Shown in pieces: positions 46,547 through 56,031 of a DNA stretch of 64,000 bases. Below the pieces are notes generated by a model. That model saw only the letters and a list, made by a program, of their open reading frames with translations, made no database searches and was not told the DNA's origin. The position numbers and the translations under genes were made by a program. Source of the DNA: Ensifer adhaerens (GTDB lineage: Bacteria > Pseudomonadota > Alphaproteobacteria > Rhizobiales > Rhizobiaceae); NCBI RefSeq assembly GCF_002940685.1, contig NZ_PNFP01000015.1, positions 124,001-188,000 on the forward strand, given 5' to 3'. How positions within the stretch are numbered: position 1 is the first letter of the stretch; every line of letters begins with the position of its first letter.

Positions 46547-47920
46547 ATGGTGTCGATTGTCCGCAAAGCGGCCCTCTTGGCCGCCGTTTCGACGAGTTTG
46601 CTGCTTGCCCCGCAGGCAGTGATGGCCGAAACGATCTTCGGCGCAATGGCCAAAGCCTACGCAAACAACCCGGACCTGAACGCCGCGCGGGCCGGCCTGA
46701 GGGCGACTGACGAAAGCGTGCCGATCGCCAAGTCCGGCTTTCGGCCCCAGGTTGCAGCTTTCGCCTCAGGAACGCTTTCGACCGTCGAACGCGAGAAGAG
46801 CACTTCCGCCGATTTCCACCAGGGACAGGTCGGCATCACCATAAACCAGATGGTCTTTGACGGCTTTCAGACGCTGAACAATGTCCGCGCCGCCGAATCG
46901 AACGTGTTTGCGACGCGCGAATCGCTGCGCGCCAACGAGATATCGATTCTGCTTTCGGCCGCGACCATCTACTCCAACATTGCGCGCGACCAGCAGCTCG
47001 TCTCGATCCGCAAGCAGAACATCGCCTTCCTTCAGGAGCAGGTGAACGCGGCGAAAGCCCGCCTCGACGTGGGTGAGGGCACTCGCACGGACGTCAGCCT
47101 CGCCGAGGCGTCGCTCGCCAACGCCCAGTCGCAGCTCATCGTCGCTGTTGCACAGTTGAAGCAGAGCGAAGCGACCTATGTGCAGATCGTCGGTGACGTG
47201 CCGCGCGGCATCAAGCAGGCTTCGCCGGCCTCAAAGGCCCTGCCGCGTTCGCTCGATCAGGCCGTCGCGACCGGTCTGCGCGAAAGCCCGATCATTCTCT
47301 CGGCCCAGTACTCCGTTGATTCGGCCGGGTATCAGGTCAAGTCGGCGGAAGGCTCCATGCTTCCCGGCGTGACCCTGCAGGGCCAGGTCGGCCGCACCAC
47401 CGGCAATACCGGCACCGATGGCCTCGACAGCAACAGCTCCAGCATCACGGCGCGCCTTGAAGTGCCGATCTACCAGGGCGGCCGCGAATACGGCCAGATC
47501 CGTCAGGCAAAGGAACGTCTCGGCCAGCAACGTATCCTGGTCGATTCCGCCCGCGCTTCGGTGCAGCAGACCATCGTTTCCGCCTATGCCCAGCTCGAAG
47601 CGGCGATCGCCCGCATCTCCGCAAACAAGGCGCAGATCTCCGCCGCCAAGCTGGCGCTCGACGGCGTGATCGAAGAGCGCAAGGTTGGCCAGCGCACGAC
47701 CCTCGACGTGCTCGATTCGCAGCAGGATGTGCTTCAGGCGCAGGAACTTCTCGCGCTGGCGCAGCGCGACGCGGTCGTTGCCAGCTATTCGCTGCTTGCC
47801 GCTTCTGCGCGGCTGACGGTCAGGGATCAGGGGCTACAGGTTGCCGAGTACCGTGCCGAAGAGCACTACGAGGTCGTCAAGGACAAATGGTTCGGTCTGC
47901 GAACCGTCGACGGTCGATAA
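46547..47920 (+). CDS. tolC: Outer membrane efflux channel TolC
   Basis: 457 residues, matching rhizobial TolC. The signal peptide ends near residue 27 (AVMA/ET). Two OEP repeats follow: ETIFGAMAKAYANNPDLNAARAGLRATDE starts the first; EGTRTDVSLAEASLANAQSQ and its second-half counterpart GQRTTLDVLDSQQDVLQAQELL mark the two coiled-coil hairpins. It is the exit duct for type I secretion and multidrug efflux. GGAGAGAGAAG is the ribosome site. A terminator follows. Confidence 0.95.
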   Translation: MVSIVRKAALLAAVSTSLLLAPQAVMAETIFGAMAKAYANNPDLNAARAGLRATDESVPIAKSGFRPQVAAFASGTLSTVEREKSTSADFHQGQVGITINQMVFDGFQTLNNVRAAESNVFATRESLRANEISILLSAATIYSNIARDQQLVSIRKQNIAFLQEQVNAAKARLDVGEGTRTDVSLAEASLANAQSQLIVAVAQLKQSEATYVQIVGDVPRGIKQASPASKALPRSLDQAVATGLRESPIILSAQYSVDSAGYQVKSAEGSMLPGVTLQGQVGRTTGNTGTDGLDSNSSSITARLEVPIYQGGREYGQIRQAKERLGQQRILVDSARASVQQTIVSAYAQLEAAIARISANKAQISAAKLALDGVIEERKVGQRTTLDVLDSQQDVLQAQELLALAQRDAVVASYSLLAASARLTVRDQGLQVAEYRAEEHYEVVKDKWFGLRTVDGR

Positions 47921-47952
47921 GAGCGTCTTCTCGTCTATCTGGACATTGCAGC

Positions 47953-47986
47953 AACGCCCTGGGTATTCCCGGGGCGTTTCTATTTT
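47953..47986 (+). terminator. Terminator after tolC
   Basis: The stem AACGCCC (47953-47959) with GGGCGTT (47972-47978) continues inward through GGG/CCC, and is followed by TCTATTTTTT. It lies 32 bp after the tolC stop. Confidence 0.75.
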
Positions 47987-48129
47987 TTCCCCTGAAAACA
48001 AATCTGTGCAAGAATCTGAGTGGCTGATTCGTGGCGTATGTTTCGTCCGCGAACTCACTTAAGGTTTGTCGGAAATCGGCGCATGTCCAGTTTTGGAACA
48101 CATGTCTGCCGCGTCAAACGAGGATGGAA

Positions 48130-48942
48130 ATGGCACAGCTCAATGTCGCGCGTGAACCGTCGATGGATGAAATCCTGGCATCCATCCGCAAGATCATTGA
48201 GAGCAACGAGCCCGGGCAAGCCGGATTTTCGCCGCAGGAGCAGTTCGAGGACGAGACGAGCGACGAGATCGAGCTGACCATCGACAGCGAGATCGAGACG
48301 ATCGCTTTTGGCCGGCGGGACGAGCGCGACGAGGCGCAGCAGCCGGTCTCTGCCGCGCCGGCCACCGAAAGCTCGGCTGTTTCGTCGGAAGCGTCGTCGG
48401 TGGCACAGCCGCCACTTTCGCTTGCCGATGTCGCGGCACGGGTTCGCGCCGCATCCGAGCGTCACGCGACGGGCTTTACCGGACGCGAGGTCCCGCCCGC
48501 ACCGCAGGTCGTCGCCATTCAGGACAGCCCGGTGGTCACCGCGCGCATGGCGGCGGTTTCCGCGCCGAAAACGCCGTTGATCGAGCCGGTTGTTGCCCCG
48601 CCTGTGCGGGTAGAGCCGGACGTGGCCGCAACGCCGGCGGTCGAAGAGGTCCGCGAAGTCGCAAGCGCTGCACCCCCGGTGGCCGCTGTTTCGCTGGACG
48701 TGCCCGCGCCTGAGAAAGCGCTGGCCGCGATCCTCTCTCCGGAAGTCGGCCGCAAGGTGGCCCAGTCCTTCGGCGATCTCGCCCACGCCGTGGACCAGGG
48801 GTCGCGCCGCTCGTTCGATGAAATTGCCGAGGCGATGCTTCGTCCGATGCTGCAGGAATGGCTGGACGACAATCTGCCGACGCTCGTCGAACGGCTCGTT
48901 CGCGAGGAAATCGAGCGCGTCGCGCGCGGTCCGCGCCGCTAA
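48130..48942 (+). CDS. popZ: Polar organizing protein PopZ (DUF2497)
   Basis: 270 residues. The N-terminal SMDEILASIRKIIES helix and C-terminal EKALAAILSPEVGRKVAQSF...LRPMLQEWLDDNLPTLVERLVREEIERV are the two conserved ends of PopZ. The middle, about 40-195, is Pro/Ala/Val/Glu-rich and disordered. PopZ assembles a polar hub that tethers the chromosome origin and, in Agrobacterium, marks the growth pole. The start at 48130 has GAGG at spacing 6. It lies between tolC and valS and has its own terminator. Confidence 0.93.
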   Translation: MAQLNVAREPSMDEILASIRKIIESNEPGQAGFSPQEQFEDETSDEIELTIDSEIETIAFGRRDERDEAQQPVSAAPATESSAVSSEASSVAQPPLSLADVAARVRAASERHATGFTGREVPPAPQVVAIQDSPVVTARMAAVSAPKTPLIEPVVAPPVRVEPDVAATPAVEEVREVASAAPPVAAVSLDVPAPEKALAAILSPEVGRKVAQSFGDLAHAVDQGSRRSFDEIAEAMLRPMLQEWLDDNLPTLVERLVREEIERVARGPRR

Positions 48943-48964
48943 AACTGCGGAACCGTAATCAAAG

Positions 48965-48992
48965 AAGCCGCGCGATCGTCGCGGCTTTTTGC
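48965..48992 (+). terminator. Terminator after popZ
   Basis: An 8-bp stem (AAGCCGCG 48965-48972, CGCGGCTT 48980-48987), a 7-base loop and T-run follow the popZ stop by 22 bp. Confidence 0.85.
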
Positions 48993-49063
48993 GTTCGTGT
49001 TGACTTGCACCGGCCGTTCCGGTTTACAAGACGTTGACATCAATCTCCTAAATTGGCTCCAAA

Positions 49064-51904
49064 ATGCTTGATAAGACCTACGATTCCGCATCCGTCGACC
49101 CGCGTATCGCTAAGAAGTGGGACGAAGAAAACGCGTTTCGTGCAGGGGCGGGTGCCAAGCCCGGCGCCGACAGTTTCTGCATCGTGATCCCGCCGCCGAA
49201 CGTGACCGGTTCGCTGCACATGGGACACGCGCTCAACAACACGCTGCAGGACGTGCTGGTGCGTTTCGAACGCATGCGCGGCAAGGACGTGTTGTGGCAG
49301 CCGGGCATGGACCATGCGGGCATCGCCACCCAGATGGTCGTCGAGCGCAAGCTGATGGAGAGCCAGCAGCACCGCAGGCAGATGGGCCGCGAAGCCTTCA
49401 TCGAAAAGGTCTGGGAATGGAAGGCCGAATCCGGTGGCCTGATCTTCAACCAGTTGAAGCGGCTCGGCGCCTCCTGCGACTGGTCGCGCGAACGCTTCAC
49501 CATGGACGAAGGGCTGTCCGAGGCCGTTCTGGAGGTCTTCGTTTCGCTCTACAAGGAAGGCCTGATCTACAAGGACAAGCGCTTGGTCAACTGGGATCCC
49601 AAGCTTCTGACCGCAATTTCGGATCTGGAGGTCGAGCAGCACGAGATCAATGGCAACCTCTGGCACTTGCGCTATCCGCTCGAGCCCGGCGTGACCTTCG
49701 ATTATCCGGTTGCCTTCGATGAAGACGGCAAGGCGACCGAGTGGGAGAAGCGCGACTACCTCGTCGTCGCCACCACGCGTCCCGAAACCATGCTCGGAGA
49801 CAGCGGCATCGCCGTCAATCCGGAGGATGAGCGCTACAAGCCGCTGATCGGCAAGCACGTCATCCTGCCGATCGTCGGCCGTCGCATCCCTGTTGTCGCA
49901 GACGACTATGCCGACCCGACCGCCGGCACCGGCGCGGTGAAGATCACGCCTGCGCACGATTTCAACGATTTCGACGTCGGCAAGCGCGCGGGCCTGCGTG
50001 CGATCAACATCATGACGATCGAGGGGCGCATCACCATCAAGGACAACGAGGATTTCCTCGAGGGTCTGGCCGAGCCGGCTTCCCTGCATGGTGCCTGGGA
50101 CGAGCTTGAGGGCAAGGACCGCTTCGAAGCGCGCAGGATCATCGTTCGCATCTTCGAAGAGGCAGGTCTGCTCGACAAGATCGAGCCGCACAAGCACATG
50201 GTTCCCCATGGCGACCGCGGCGGCGTGCCGATCGAGCCGCGCCTGACGGAACAGTGGTACGTCGACGCCAAGACGCTCGCCAAGCCGGCGATCGCTGCGG
50301 TCAAGGAGGGGCGGACCAACTTCGTTCCGAAGAACTGGGAGAAGACCTACTACGAGTGGATGGAGAACATTCAGCCCTGGTGCGTTTCCCGCCAGCTCTG
50401 GTGGGGACATCAGATTCCGGCCTGGTACGGCCCGGACGGCCAGGTCTTCGTCGAGAAGACCGAGGAAGAGGCACTGCACGCGGCGATCCAGCATTATCTG
50501 GCGCATGAAGGCCCGATGAAGGCCTATGTCGAGGACCTGCTTGAAAACTTCAAGCCGGGCGAGATCCTGACGCGCGACGAAGACGTTCTCGACACCTGGT
50601 TCTCCTCGGCGCTCTGGCCGTTCTCCACGCTTGGCTGGCCGAACGAGACGCCGGAACTGGAGAAATACTACCAGACCGACGTGCTGGTCACCGGCTTCGA
50701 CATCATCTTCTTCTGGGTCGCCCGAATGATGATGATGGGCCTGCATTTCATGAAGGATGCGGACGGCACCCCGGTCGAACCCTTCCATACGGTCTACGTC
50801 CACGCGCTCGTTCGCGACAAGAACGGCCAGAAGATGTCGAAGTCGAAGGGCAACGTCATCGATCCGCTCGAGCTGATCGACGAGTATGGCGCCGACGCCT
50901 TGCGCTTCACGCTCGCGATCATGGCGGCTCAGGGACGCGACGTGAAGCTCGACCCGGCCCGCATTGCCGGCTACCGCAACTTCGGTACCAAGCTGTGGAA
51001 CGCGACGCGTTTTGCCCAGATGAACGGTGTGACCAGCAGCGATGGCTTCATTCCGGAAGCTGCGTCGCTGACCATCAACCGCTGGATCCTTACGGAGTTG
51101 TCGCGCACCATCCTCGACGTCACCGAGGCGCTCGATGCCTATCGCTTCAACGACGCGGCTGGCAGCCTCTACCGCTTCGTCTGGAACCAGTTCTGCGACT
51201 GGTACCTCGAACTGCTGAAGCCCGTCTTCGGTGGCGAGGACGAAGCGGCGAAACGCGAATCGCAAGCGTGCGTCGCCTATGTTCTCGACGAGATCTACAA
51301 GCTGCTGCACCCGTTCATGCCGTTCATGACGGAAGAGCTCTGGGCGCAGACGGCAGGCGAAGGACAGGAGCGTCCGACGCTGCTGTGCCACGCGGAATGG
51401 CCGGCGCCGTCCTATGCCGACGACACTGCCGCCGACGAGATCAACTGGCTGATCGATCTCGTATCGGGCATTCGCTCGGTCCGTTCGGAGATGAACGTCC
51501 CGCCGGCAGCAACGGCACCGCTGATCGTCGTCGGCGCCAACAACCTGACGCGGGAGCGCCTGCAGCAGCATGCCCAGGCCATCGGCCGCCTGGCGCGCGT
51601 CGAACACATCGACCATGCCACTGTTGCGCCGCGCGGCAGCGCCCAGATCGTCATTGGCGAGGCGACGGCCTGCCTGCCGCTCGGCAACCTGATCGACCTC
51701 TCCGCCGAAAAGGCGCGGCTTGAGAAGGCCATCGCCAAGGTGGAGGCAGAGCGCGAGCGGATTCTCGGAAAGCTGGCCAATGAAAAGTTCGTGGCCAACG
51801 CAAAGCCGGAACTGGTCGAAGCGGAGCGTGAACGCCTCGTCGAGCTCGACCTTCAGAAGGACTCGCTCGGCGTCGCGCTCACGCGCGTCGCCGAGGCCGG
51901 TTGA
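49064..51904 (+). CDS. valS: Valyl-tRNA synthetase
   Basis: 946 residues, family length. [16 protein letters not shown] holds the HIGH motif (H52-M-G-H55), and KMSKSKGN the second catalytic loop (K590-M-S-K). The editing domain lies in between ([10 protein letters not shown]). The C-terminal coiled coil ([21 protein letters not shown]) that packs on tRNA is complete. An in-frame ATG gives full length. Ligates valine to tRNA(Val). Confidence 0.98.
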   Translation: MLDKTYDSASVDPRIAKKWDEENAFRAGAGAKPGADSFCIVIPPPNVTGSLHMGHALNNTLQDVLVRFERMRGKDVLWQPGMDHAGIATQMVVERKLMESQQHRRQMGREAFIEKVWEWKAESGGLIFNQLKRLGASCDWSRERFTMDEGLSEAVLEVFVSLYKEGLIYKDKRLVNWDPKLLTAISDLEVEQHEINGNLWHLRYPLEPGVTFDYPVAFDEDGKATEWEKRDYLVVATTRPETMLGDSGIAVNPEDERYKPLIGKHVILPIVGRRIPVVADDYADPTAGTGAVKITPAHDFNDFDVGKRAGLRAINIMTIEGRITIKDNEDFLEGLAEPASLHGAWDELEGKDRFEARRIIVRIFEEAGLLDKIEPHKHMVPHGDRGGVPIEPRLTEQWYVDAKTLAKPAIAAVKEGRTNFVPKNWEKTYYEWMENIQPWCVSRQLWWGHQIPAWYGPDGQVFVEKTEEEALHAAIQHYLAHEGPMKAYVEDLLENFKPGEILTRDEDVLDTWFSSALWPFSTLGWPNETPELEKYYQTDVLVTGFDIIFFWVARMMMMGLHFMKDADGTPVEPFHTVYVHALVRDKNGQKMSKSKGNVIDPLELIDEYGADALRFTLAIMAAQGRDVKLDPARIAGYRNFGTKLWNATRFAQMNGVTSSDGFIPEAASLTINRWILTELSRTILDVTEALDAYRFNDAAGSLYRFVWNQFCDWYLELLKPVFGGEDEAAKRESQACVAYVLDEIYKLLHPFMPFMTEELWAQTAGEGQERPTLLCHAEWPAPSYADDTAADEINWLIDLVSGIRSVRSEMNVPPAATAPLIVVGANNLTRERLQQHAQAIGRLARVEHIDHATVAPRGSAQIVIGEATACLPLGNLIDLSAEKARLEKAIAKVEAERERILGKLANEKFVANAKPELVEAERERLVELDLQKDSLGVALTRVAEAG

Positions 51905-51963
51905 CACGGGCAATTCAGCCGGGGTGAACAAGCGCCAAGAGAGCGCCCAGCCCCCAAAAGATC

Positions 51964-51999
51964 GAAATCCGCGGCAGAAATGTCGCGGATTTCCTTATT
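51964..51999 (+). terminator. Terminator after valS
   Basis: A perfect 10-bp stem (GAAATCCGCG / CGCGGATTTC) around a 10-base loop is followed by CTTATTTTAG. It lies 59 bp after the valS stop. Confidence 0.85.
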
Positions 52000-52015
52000 T
52001 TAGAAATGCAAAATA

Positions 52016-52399
52016 GTCTTACTCTTCCGAGGCTTGGGATTGATTCGCCCAGCTGAATCCGATGCGGCGGCAAGAAACCGCCCGTGGCTTTTCAGCGGAA
52101 CTTCAACGGAGTTTTTCGCTGTTCTACCGCAAAAAGCGATAATGTTGTCCAAGTGACACAGCTTTCAGATGATTTGGAAATCCATTCTAATTTAGTGGAT
52201 TTCGTGCGCACTTTTAGCAAAATGGTTTCGATTTGGCGCGATTGTGTCTAAATCATGAGAATCTTACGTAAATTTTGCGACCGATCGTGTCGGGCACCTG
52301 CAACATCTCGCATTTGCGATTTCACAGGATCGTGAGAATACTTCCGCCACACGACATGAGGTGGAATGTCGCAGGTTGCAGTGCAGGGGGAGGAGCTGG
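52016..52399 (+). promoter_or_regulatory. Long AT-rich upstream region of the FadL-like gene with a perfect inverted repeat
   Basis: About 380 bp with no supported gene and clearly lower GC than the surroundings. GAAATCCA (52177-52184) and TGGATTTC (52196-52203) form a perfect 8-bp repeat with 11-base spacing. The following 52205-52275 is a run of A/T-rich hexamers that could house promoters. The length suggests several regulatory sites or a structured leader; specific regulators cannot be read. Confidence 0.55.
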
Positions 52400-53623
52400 A
52401 TGGCTCACATGAATTTTAAGCGGGGCGTTCTGTCGGTTGCGGCTGGATTGCTGTTCGCGTCGGCGGCTCATGCGGGCGGTCTTGAGCGCGGTGGTTACAA
52501 CATCGATCTGCTGTTTGATCCGTCGGACTATGCCGCAGAAGCATCGGCGACCTATGTCAATCCGCAGCGCGAACTCAACAACGTTGAAGATATCAATCCG
52601 GCCAACGGCGCGCCTGGCGGTCCGTCTGACGGCGTTCGCGATACCGAGAGCTACTGGGTGCCGCGCGTTGGCATCAAGGCCGCCATTGGCGATAGCTTCG
52701 ACTGTATGGCTGACTATTCGCAGCCCTGGGGCGCGCACTCCAAGCCCGGCGTCAACTGGGCCGGTGCCAATGACAACACCGAAACCAAGGTTGAGAGCGA
52801 CAACTACGCTGCGACCTGCTCCTATAAGTGGGCGGTCGGTCCGGGCCAGTTCCGCGTCATCGGCGGCGTCTTCTACCAGGAAGTCAGCGGCTTCAAGGAG
52901 CGCCTTGTTCGGCCGCCGGTTCCTGCATTTGGAACGAGCGGCATAGGCCGTCTCGATCTCGAAGGGGACGGATGGGGCTGGCGTGCGGGCGTGGCCTACG
53001 AAATTCCGGAATATGCCGTTCGTGCGAGCCTCGTTTACAATAGCGCGGTCGATCTCGACAACCTCTCGGGTTCGATCGATCTGCGAGACGCGCTTCCCGT
53101 CGTCGGGACGAAGTATGGGGTCTCGGGCTTTGCTTCAATGCCCGATTCGCTGGAGTTGAAGGTGCAGTCCGGTATCGCGCCGGATTGGGTGGCCTTCGGT
53201 TCGGTCAAGTGGACCGACTGGAGCCAGCTTCAGGTCCTGAAGTTCTGCCCTGGCCCGGGCGCGAATCCGATTACTCAGCCGTGCACGAGCCTCAACCTGC
53301 TTTACCGTGACGGCTGGACGATTTCGGGCGGTATCGGTCACAAGTTTACCGACAAGCTCAGCGGCGCGGCCAGCATCACCTGGGACCGAGGCACCAGCCA
53401 CGGCTTCGGCACGCAGACCGACACCTGGAGTTTCGGCAGCGGCCTTTCTTATGCGGCGACCGAAAACCTCGAGTTTCGCCTTGCCGGTGCAGTCGGCATC
53501 CTGACGGGCGGCAGCTCGGGTCCGCAAACCTTCAACGGTGAACCGGTCGGCAACGACGTGAAATATGATTTCGACGACGATTTCTTCGCGGCCGTCTCGA
53601 CCTCGATCAAGATCAAGTTCTGA
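52400..53623 (+). CDS. FadL/OmpP1-family outer membrane transport protein
   Basis: 407 residues. The signal peptide (MAHMNFKRGVLSVAAGLLFA, cut after AHA near 26) leads into GGLERGGYNIDLLFDPS, where FadL proteins have their plug domain. The remainder alternates beta-strand patterns and ends in the aromatic KIKF. FadL-type channels take up hydrophobic molecules such as long-chain fatty acids. GGGGGAGGAG precedes the ATG at 52400. The two cysteines in FDCMADY and ATCSYKW may pair. It is monocistronic, with a terminator after. Confidence 0.85.
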   Translation: MAHMNFKRGVLSVAAGLLFASAAHAGGLERGGYNIDLLFDPSDYAAEASATYVNPQRELNNVEDINPANGAPGGPSDGVRDTESYWVPRVGIKAAIGDSFDCMADYSQPWGAHSKPGVNWAGANDNTETKVESDNYAATCSYKWAVGPGQFRVIGGVFYQEVSGFKERLVRPPVPAFGTSGIGRLDLEGDGWGWRAGVAYEIPEYAVRASLVYNSAVDLDNLSGSIDLRDALPVVGTKYGVSGFASMPDSLELKVQSGIAPDWVAFGSVKWTDWSQLQVLKFCPGPGANPITQPCTSLNLLYRDGWTISGGIGHKFTDKLSGAASITWDRGTSHGFGTQTDTWSFGSGLSYAATENLEFRLAGAVGILTGGSSGPQTFNGEPVGNDVKYDFDDDFFAAVSTSIKIKF

Positions 53624-53644
53624 TCTTTCACTTATCTAGCAGTT

Positions 53645-53676
53645 AAGGGCCCGGTTTTTACCGGGCCTTTCTTTTG
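53645..53676 (+). terminator. Terminator after the FadL-like gene
   Basis: An 8-bp stem (GGCCCGGT / ACCGGGCC) with AA/TT extension after one bulged G is followed by TTTCTTTT, 22 bp after the stop. Confidence 0.88.
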
Positions 53677-54092
53677 TGTGGAACCCCTTAACCAAGCGTC
53701 CGCACTGTCTCGCAATGTGACGATTCAGCAACACTTTTAATGCTAGAGTTTGCTAGGATCAGACTCGTCCCGGCTATGTCCATTTCCCGCCACAAACAGG
53801 GAGCAGCGATATAGGGACAAGCCTGCAATGTGAGTGCGATACCTGCAGCGTTTGGGGTGAAATGAAACTTGGACCGACGACCGTCATAAGAGATGTGGCC
53901 TCCGGCACGCCCGTGCAAGTGGTCCATTAAAATGACTGCTTCGGGGACTATGTCGAAGTTTCATTGTGGAAAGGTTGCGCCGACTTTGTCGGCGGAGTTG
54001 GTGCAGTTCCCGGCGGCGGGTCGTCCGGGCTTGTGTGTTTGCAGCGGTGATGGGTTCGGCGTGGCCGGCTGGAACGGAAGAATTAGACTGTG
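53677..54092 (+). promoter_or_regulatory. Upstream region and leader of exoR
   Basis: About 415 bp. I reject a 66-codon open frame at 53893-54093 as coding. A small hairpin GCCGAC / GTCGGC (53979-53993) lies in the probable leader. exoR is autoregulated through ExoS-ChvI in S. meliloti, so ChvI sites are expected here; I cannot pick one with confidence. Confidence 0.5.
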
Positions 54093-54899
54093 ATGCTTGC
54101 GGGTGAACTAAAGTCACTAAAGGTTGCGATACTCGGCGTGTCGCTGGCGGTCTGCGGGACCTTCGCCATGCCGGCCTACGCTTTTGATCCCGGCGCGGGT
54201 GTCACCAAGGAATCAGGTCCTTTTGCGCTCTTCAAGTTCGGATTTTCCGCCTACAAGAACGGCCGCAAGGACGAGGCCGTAGAGGCCTACAAATACGCGG
54301 CCGAGAAGGGCCACACCGGCTCCCGCTGGGCTCTCGCCAACATGTACGCCTATGGCGATGGCGTCGCCGAGAATGACCTCGAAGCCTTCAAGATCTACAG
54401 CGAGATCGCCCAGCAGGGCGTCGAGCCGGGCTCGGAAGACACCGGCTATTTCGTCAACGCGTTGATCTCCCTTGCCGGCTACTACCGCCGCGGCATCCCC
54501 GACAGCCCGATCAAGTCCGATATGGCCCAGGCGCGGCAGCTCTATTTCCAGGCGGCATCGACCTTCGGCGTCTCCGAAGCGCAGTTCCAGCTCGCGCGCA
54601 TGCTTTTGTCGGGCGAGGGCGGCAGCGTCAACGTTCAGCAGGCCAAGAAGTGGCTCAACCGTGCGCGCAAGAGCGGTCACGCAGGTGCCATGGGGGTCTT
54701 TGGCAACGTGATTTTCCAAGAAGGCCAGACCGTTCGTGGTCTCGCGTTCATGACCGCGGCACTCGACCAGTGTTCGCCGAAGGATCGACCCTGGATGCAG
54801 TCGATGCAGGAGCAGGCCTTCTCGCTGGCGAGCGAGGATGATCGGCGCATGGCGATTTCGCTGTCGCAGAACCTGCACATGCAGGGCGACGACGACTGA
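54093..54899 (+). CDS. exoR: Periplasmic exopolysaccharide regulator ExoR
   Basis: 268 residues, starting MLAGELKSLKVAILGVSLAV (ATG 54093; a GTG one codon earlier is possible). The signal peptide ends near residue 30 (PAYA/FD). Sel1-like repeats follow, seen as AYKYAAEKGHTGSRWALANMYAYGDG and QFQLARMLLSGEGGSVNVQQAKKWLNRA. ExoR holds the ExoS sensor kinase inactive in the periplasm; its loss raises succinoglycan and lowers motility in S. meliloti, and proteolysis relieves the block. It is convergent with xthA. This is the most species-informative gene in the window. Confidence 0.97.
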   Translation: MLAGELKSLKVAILGVSLAVCGTFAMPAYAFDPGAGVTKESGPFALFKFGFSAYKNGRKDEAVEAYKYAAEKGHTGSRWALANMYAYGDGVAENDLEAFKIYSEIAQQGVEPGSEDTGYFVNALISLAGYYRRGIPDSPIKSDMAQARQLYFQAASTFGVSEAQFQLARMLLSGEGGSVNVQQAKKWLNRARKSGHAGAMGVFGNVIFQEGQTVRGLAFMTAALDQCSPKDRPWMQSMQEQAFSLASEDDRRMAISLSQNLHMQGDDD

Positions 54900-55029
54900 G
54901 CGACTGGCGCTCCTGTTTTCAGGTGGGAACACTGGAGGCGGAAAGCTGCTCCAGAGAGATGGTCCCTAGACCGGCAGCCGGCTCAGGGACGAAATCCCGG
55001 GCAAAAGAACGGCAAGCGACTGCCGAACT

Positions 55030-55824
55030 TCAAGCGGCGGGCGAAAACGCAAACTTCCCGATAACGGGCACGTGGTCCGAAGGCTTCTCCCAGGCGCGCA
55101 CGTGTTTGTCGATGGAAGTCGACACAAGGCGATCGGCGGCCTCCGGGGACAGCATCAGATGGTCGATGCGGATCCCGAAATTCTTCGGCCAGCAGCCGGC
55201 CTGATAATCCCAGAACGTATAGAGCGGCACAGCGTCCGATGTCGCGCGCACCGCGTCGGTGAAGCCGAGGTTGCGCAACCGGCGAAATGCGGCGCGTGTC
55301 TCGGGCAGGAAGAGGGCGTCGTTCTGCCAGACCTTGATGTCCCAGCAGTCGTGCTCCTCCGGGATGACGTTGTAGTCGCCGGCAAGGATGAACGGCTCCT
55401 CGAGCAACAGGCGCTGCTTCGCATAGGCCTCAAGCCGGCGCATCCAGGCGAGCTTGTAGGGGTATTTCTCGCTATCAACAGGGTTTCCGTTCGGTAGGTA
55501 GAGCGAGCAGACGCGGATCACGCCGCCCTCGACCGAGAAGACACCTTCGATGAAGCGTGACTGCTCGTCCGCCTCGTCGCCGGGCAGGCCGCGATTGACC
55601 TCGTCCGGCCTGAGCTTGGAGAGCAGCGCGACGCCATTGAAGCCTTTCTGGCCGTGCGTTTCGACGTGATAGCCAAGCGCCTCGATCTCGAAGCGCGGAA
55701 AGCCTTCGTCCACCGACTTGATCTCCTGCAGGCAGACGATATCGGGTCCGCCTTCCTTCAGCCAGGCCAGCAGGCTGTCGATTCGCGCCTTGACGCCATT
55801 GATGTTCCAGGTGGCAATCTTCAT
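55030..55824 (-). CDS. xthA: Exodeoxyribonuclease III
   Basis: 264 residues. MKIATWNINGVKARIDSLLAWL and DIVCLQEIK give the catalytic Asn and metal-binding Glu; LAGDYNVIPEEHDCWD the Asp/Asn pair; and SDHVPVIG the terminal His. It cleaves abasic DNA and removes 3' blocks. It is convergent with exoR and divergent from cls. Confidence 0.96.
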   Translation of the reverse strand: MKIATWNINGVKARIDSLLAWLKEGGPDIVCLQEIKSVDEGFPRFEIEALGYHVETHGQKGFNGVALLSKLRPDEVNRGLPGDEADEQSRFIEGVFSVEGGVIRVCSLYLPNGNPVDSEKYPYKLAWMRRLEAYAKQRLLLEEPFILAGDYNVIPEEHDCWDIKVWQNDALFLPETRAAFRRLRNLGFTDAVRATSDAVPLYTFWDYQAGCWPKNFGIRIDHLMLSPEAADRLVSTSIDKHVRAWEKPSDHVPVIGKFAFSPAA

Positions 55825-56031
55825 GGCTCGAAACGCCCTTCCGTGTCGGTTATGTCCTTGGCGGGCTCAGTTCTAGCCGCTCCGGATTCTTTTGACAAAT
55901 CCGTTACCTGCGGGATTTTCAACTGGGCGAATGGCGCCCGCGGGCGGCCCGCCTCGGGAGGTCACGGCCGATACGGTATACGCCACCGGCATCGAATTGA
56001 TTCCGCCCGATGGCCGGCTATAGTCCCGCCC

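Noticed and set aside
53893-54093. Possible 66-residue protein just upstream of exoR
   Set aside because: No ribosome site, no family resemblance, and it runs into the exoR start; treated as leader.
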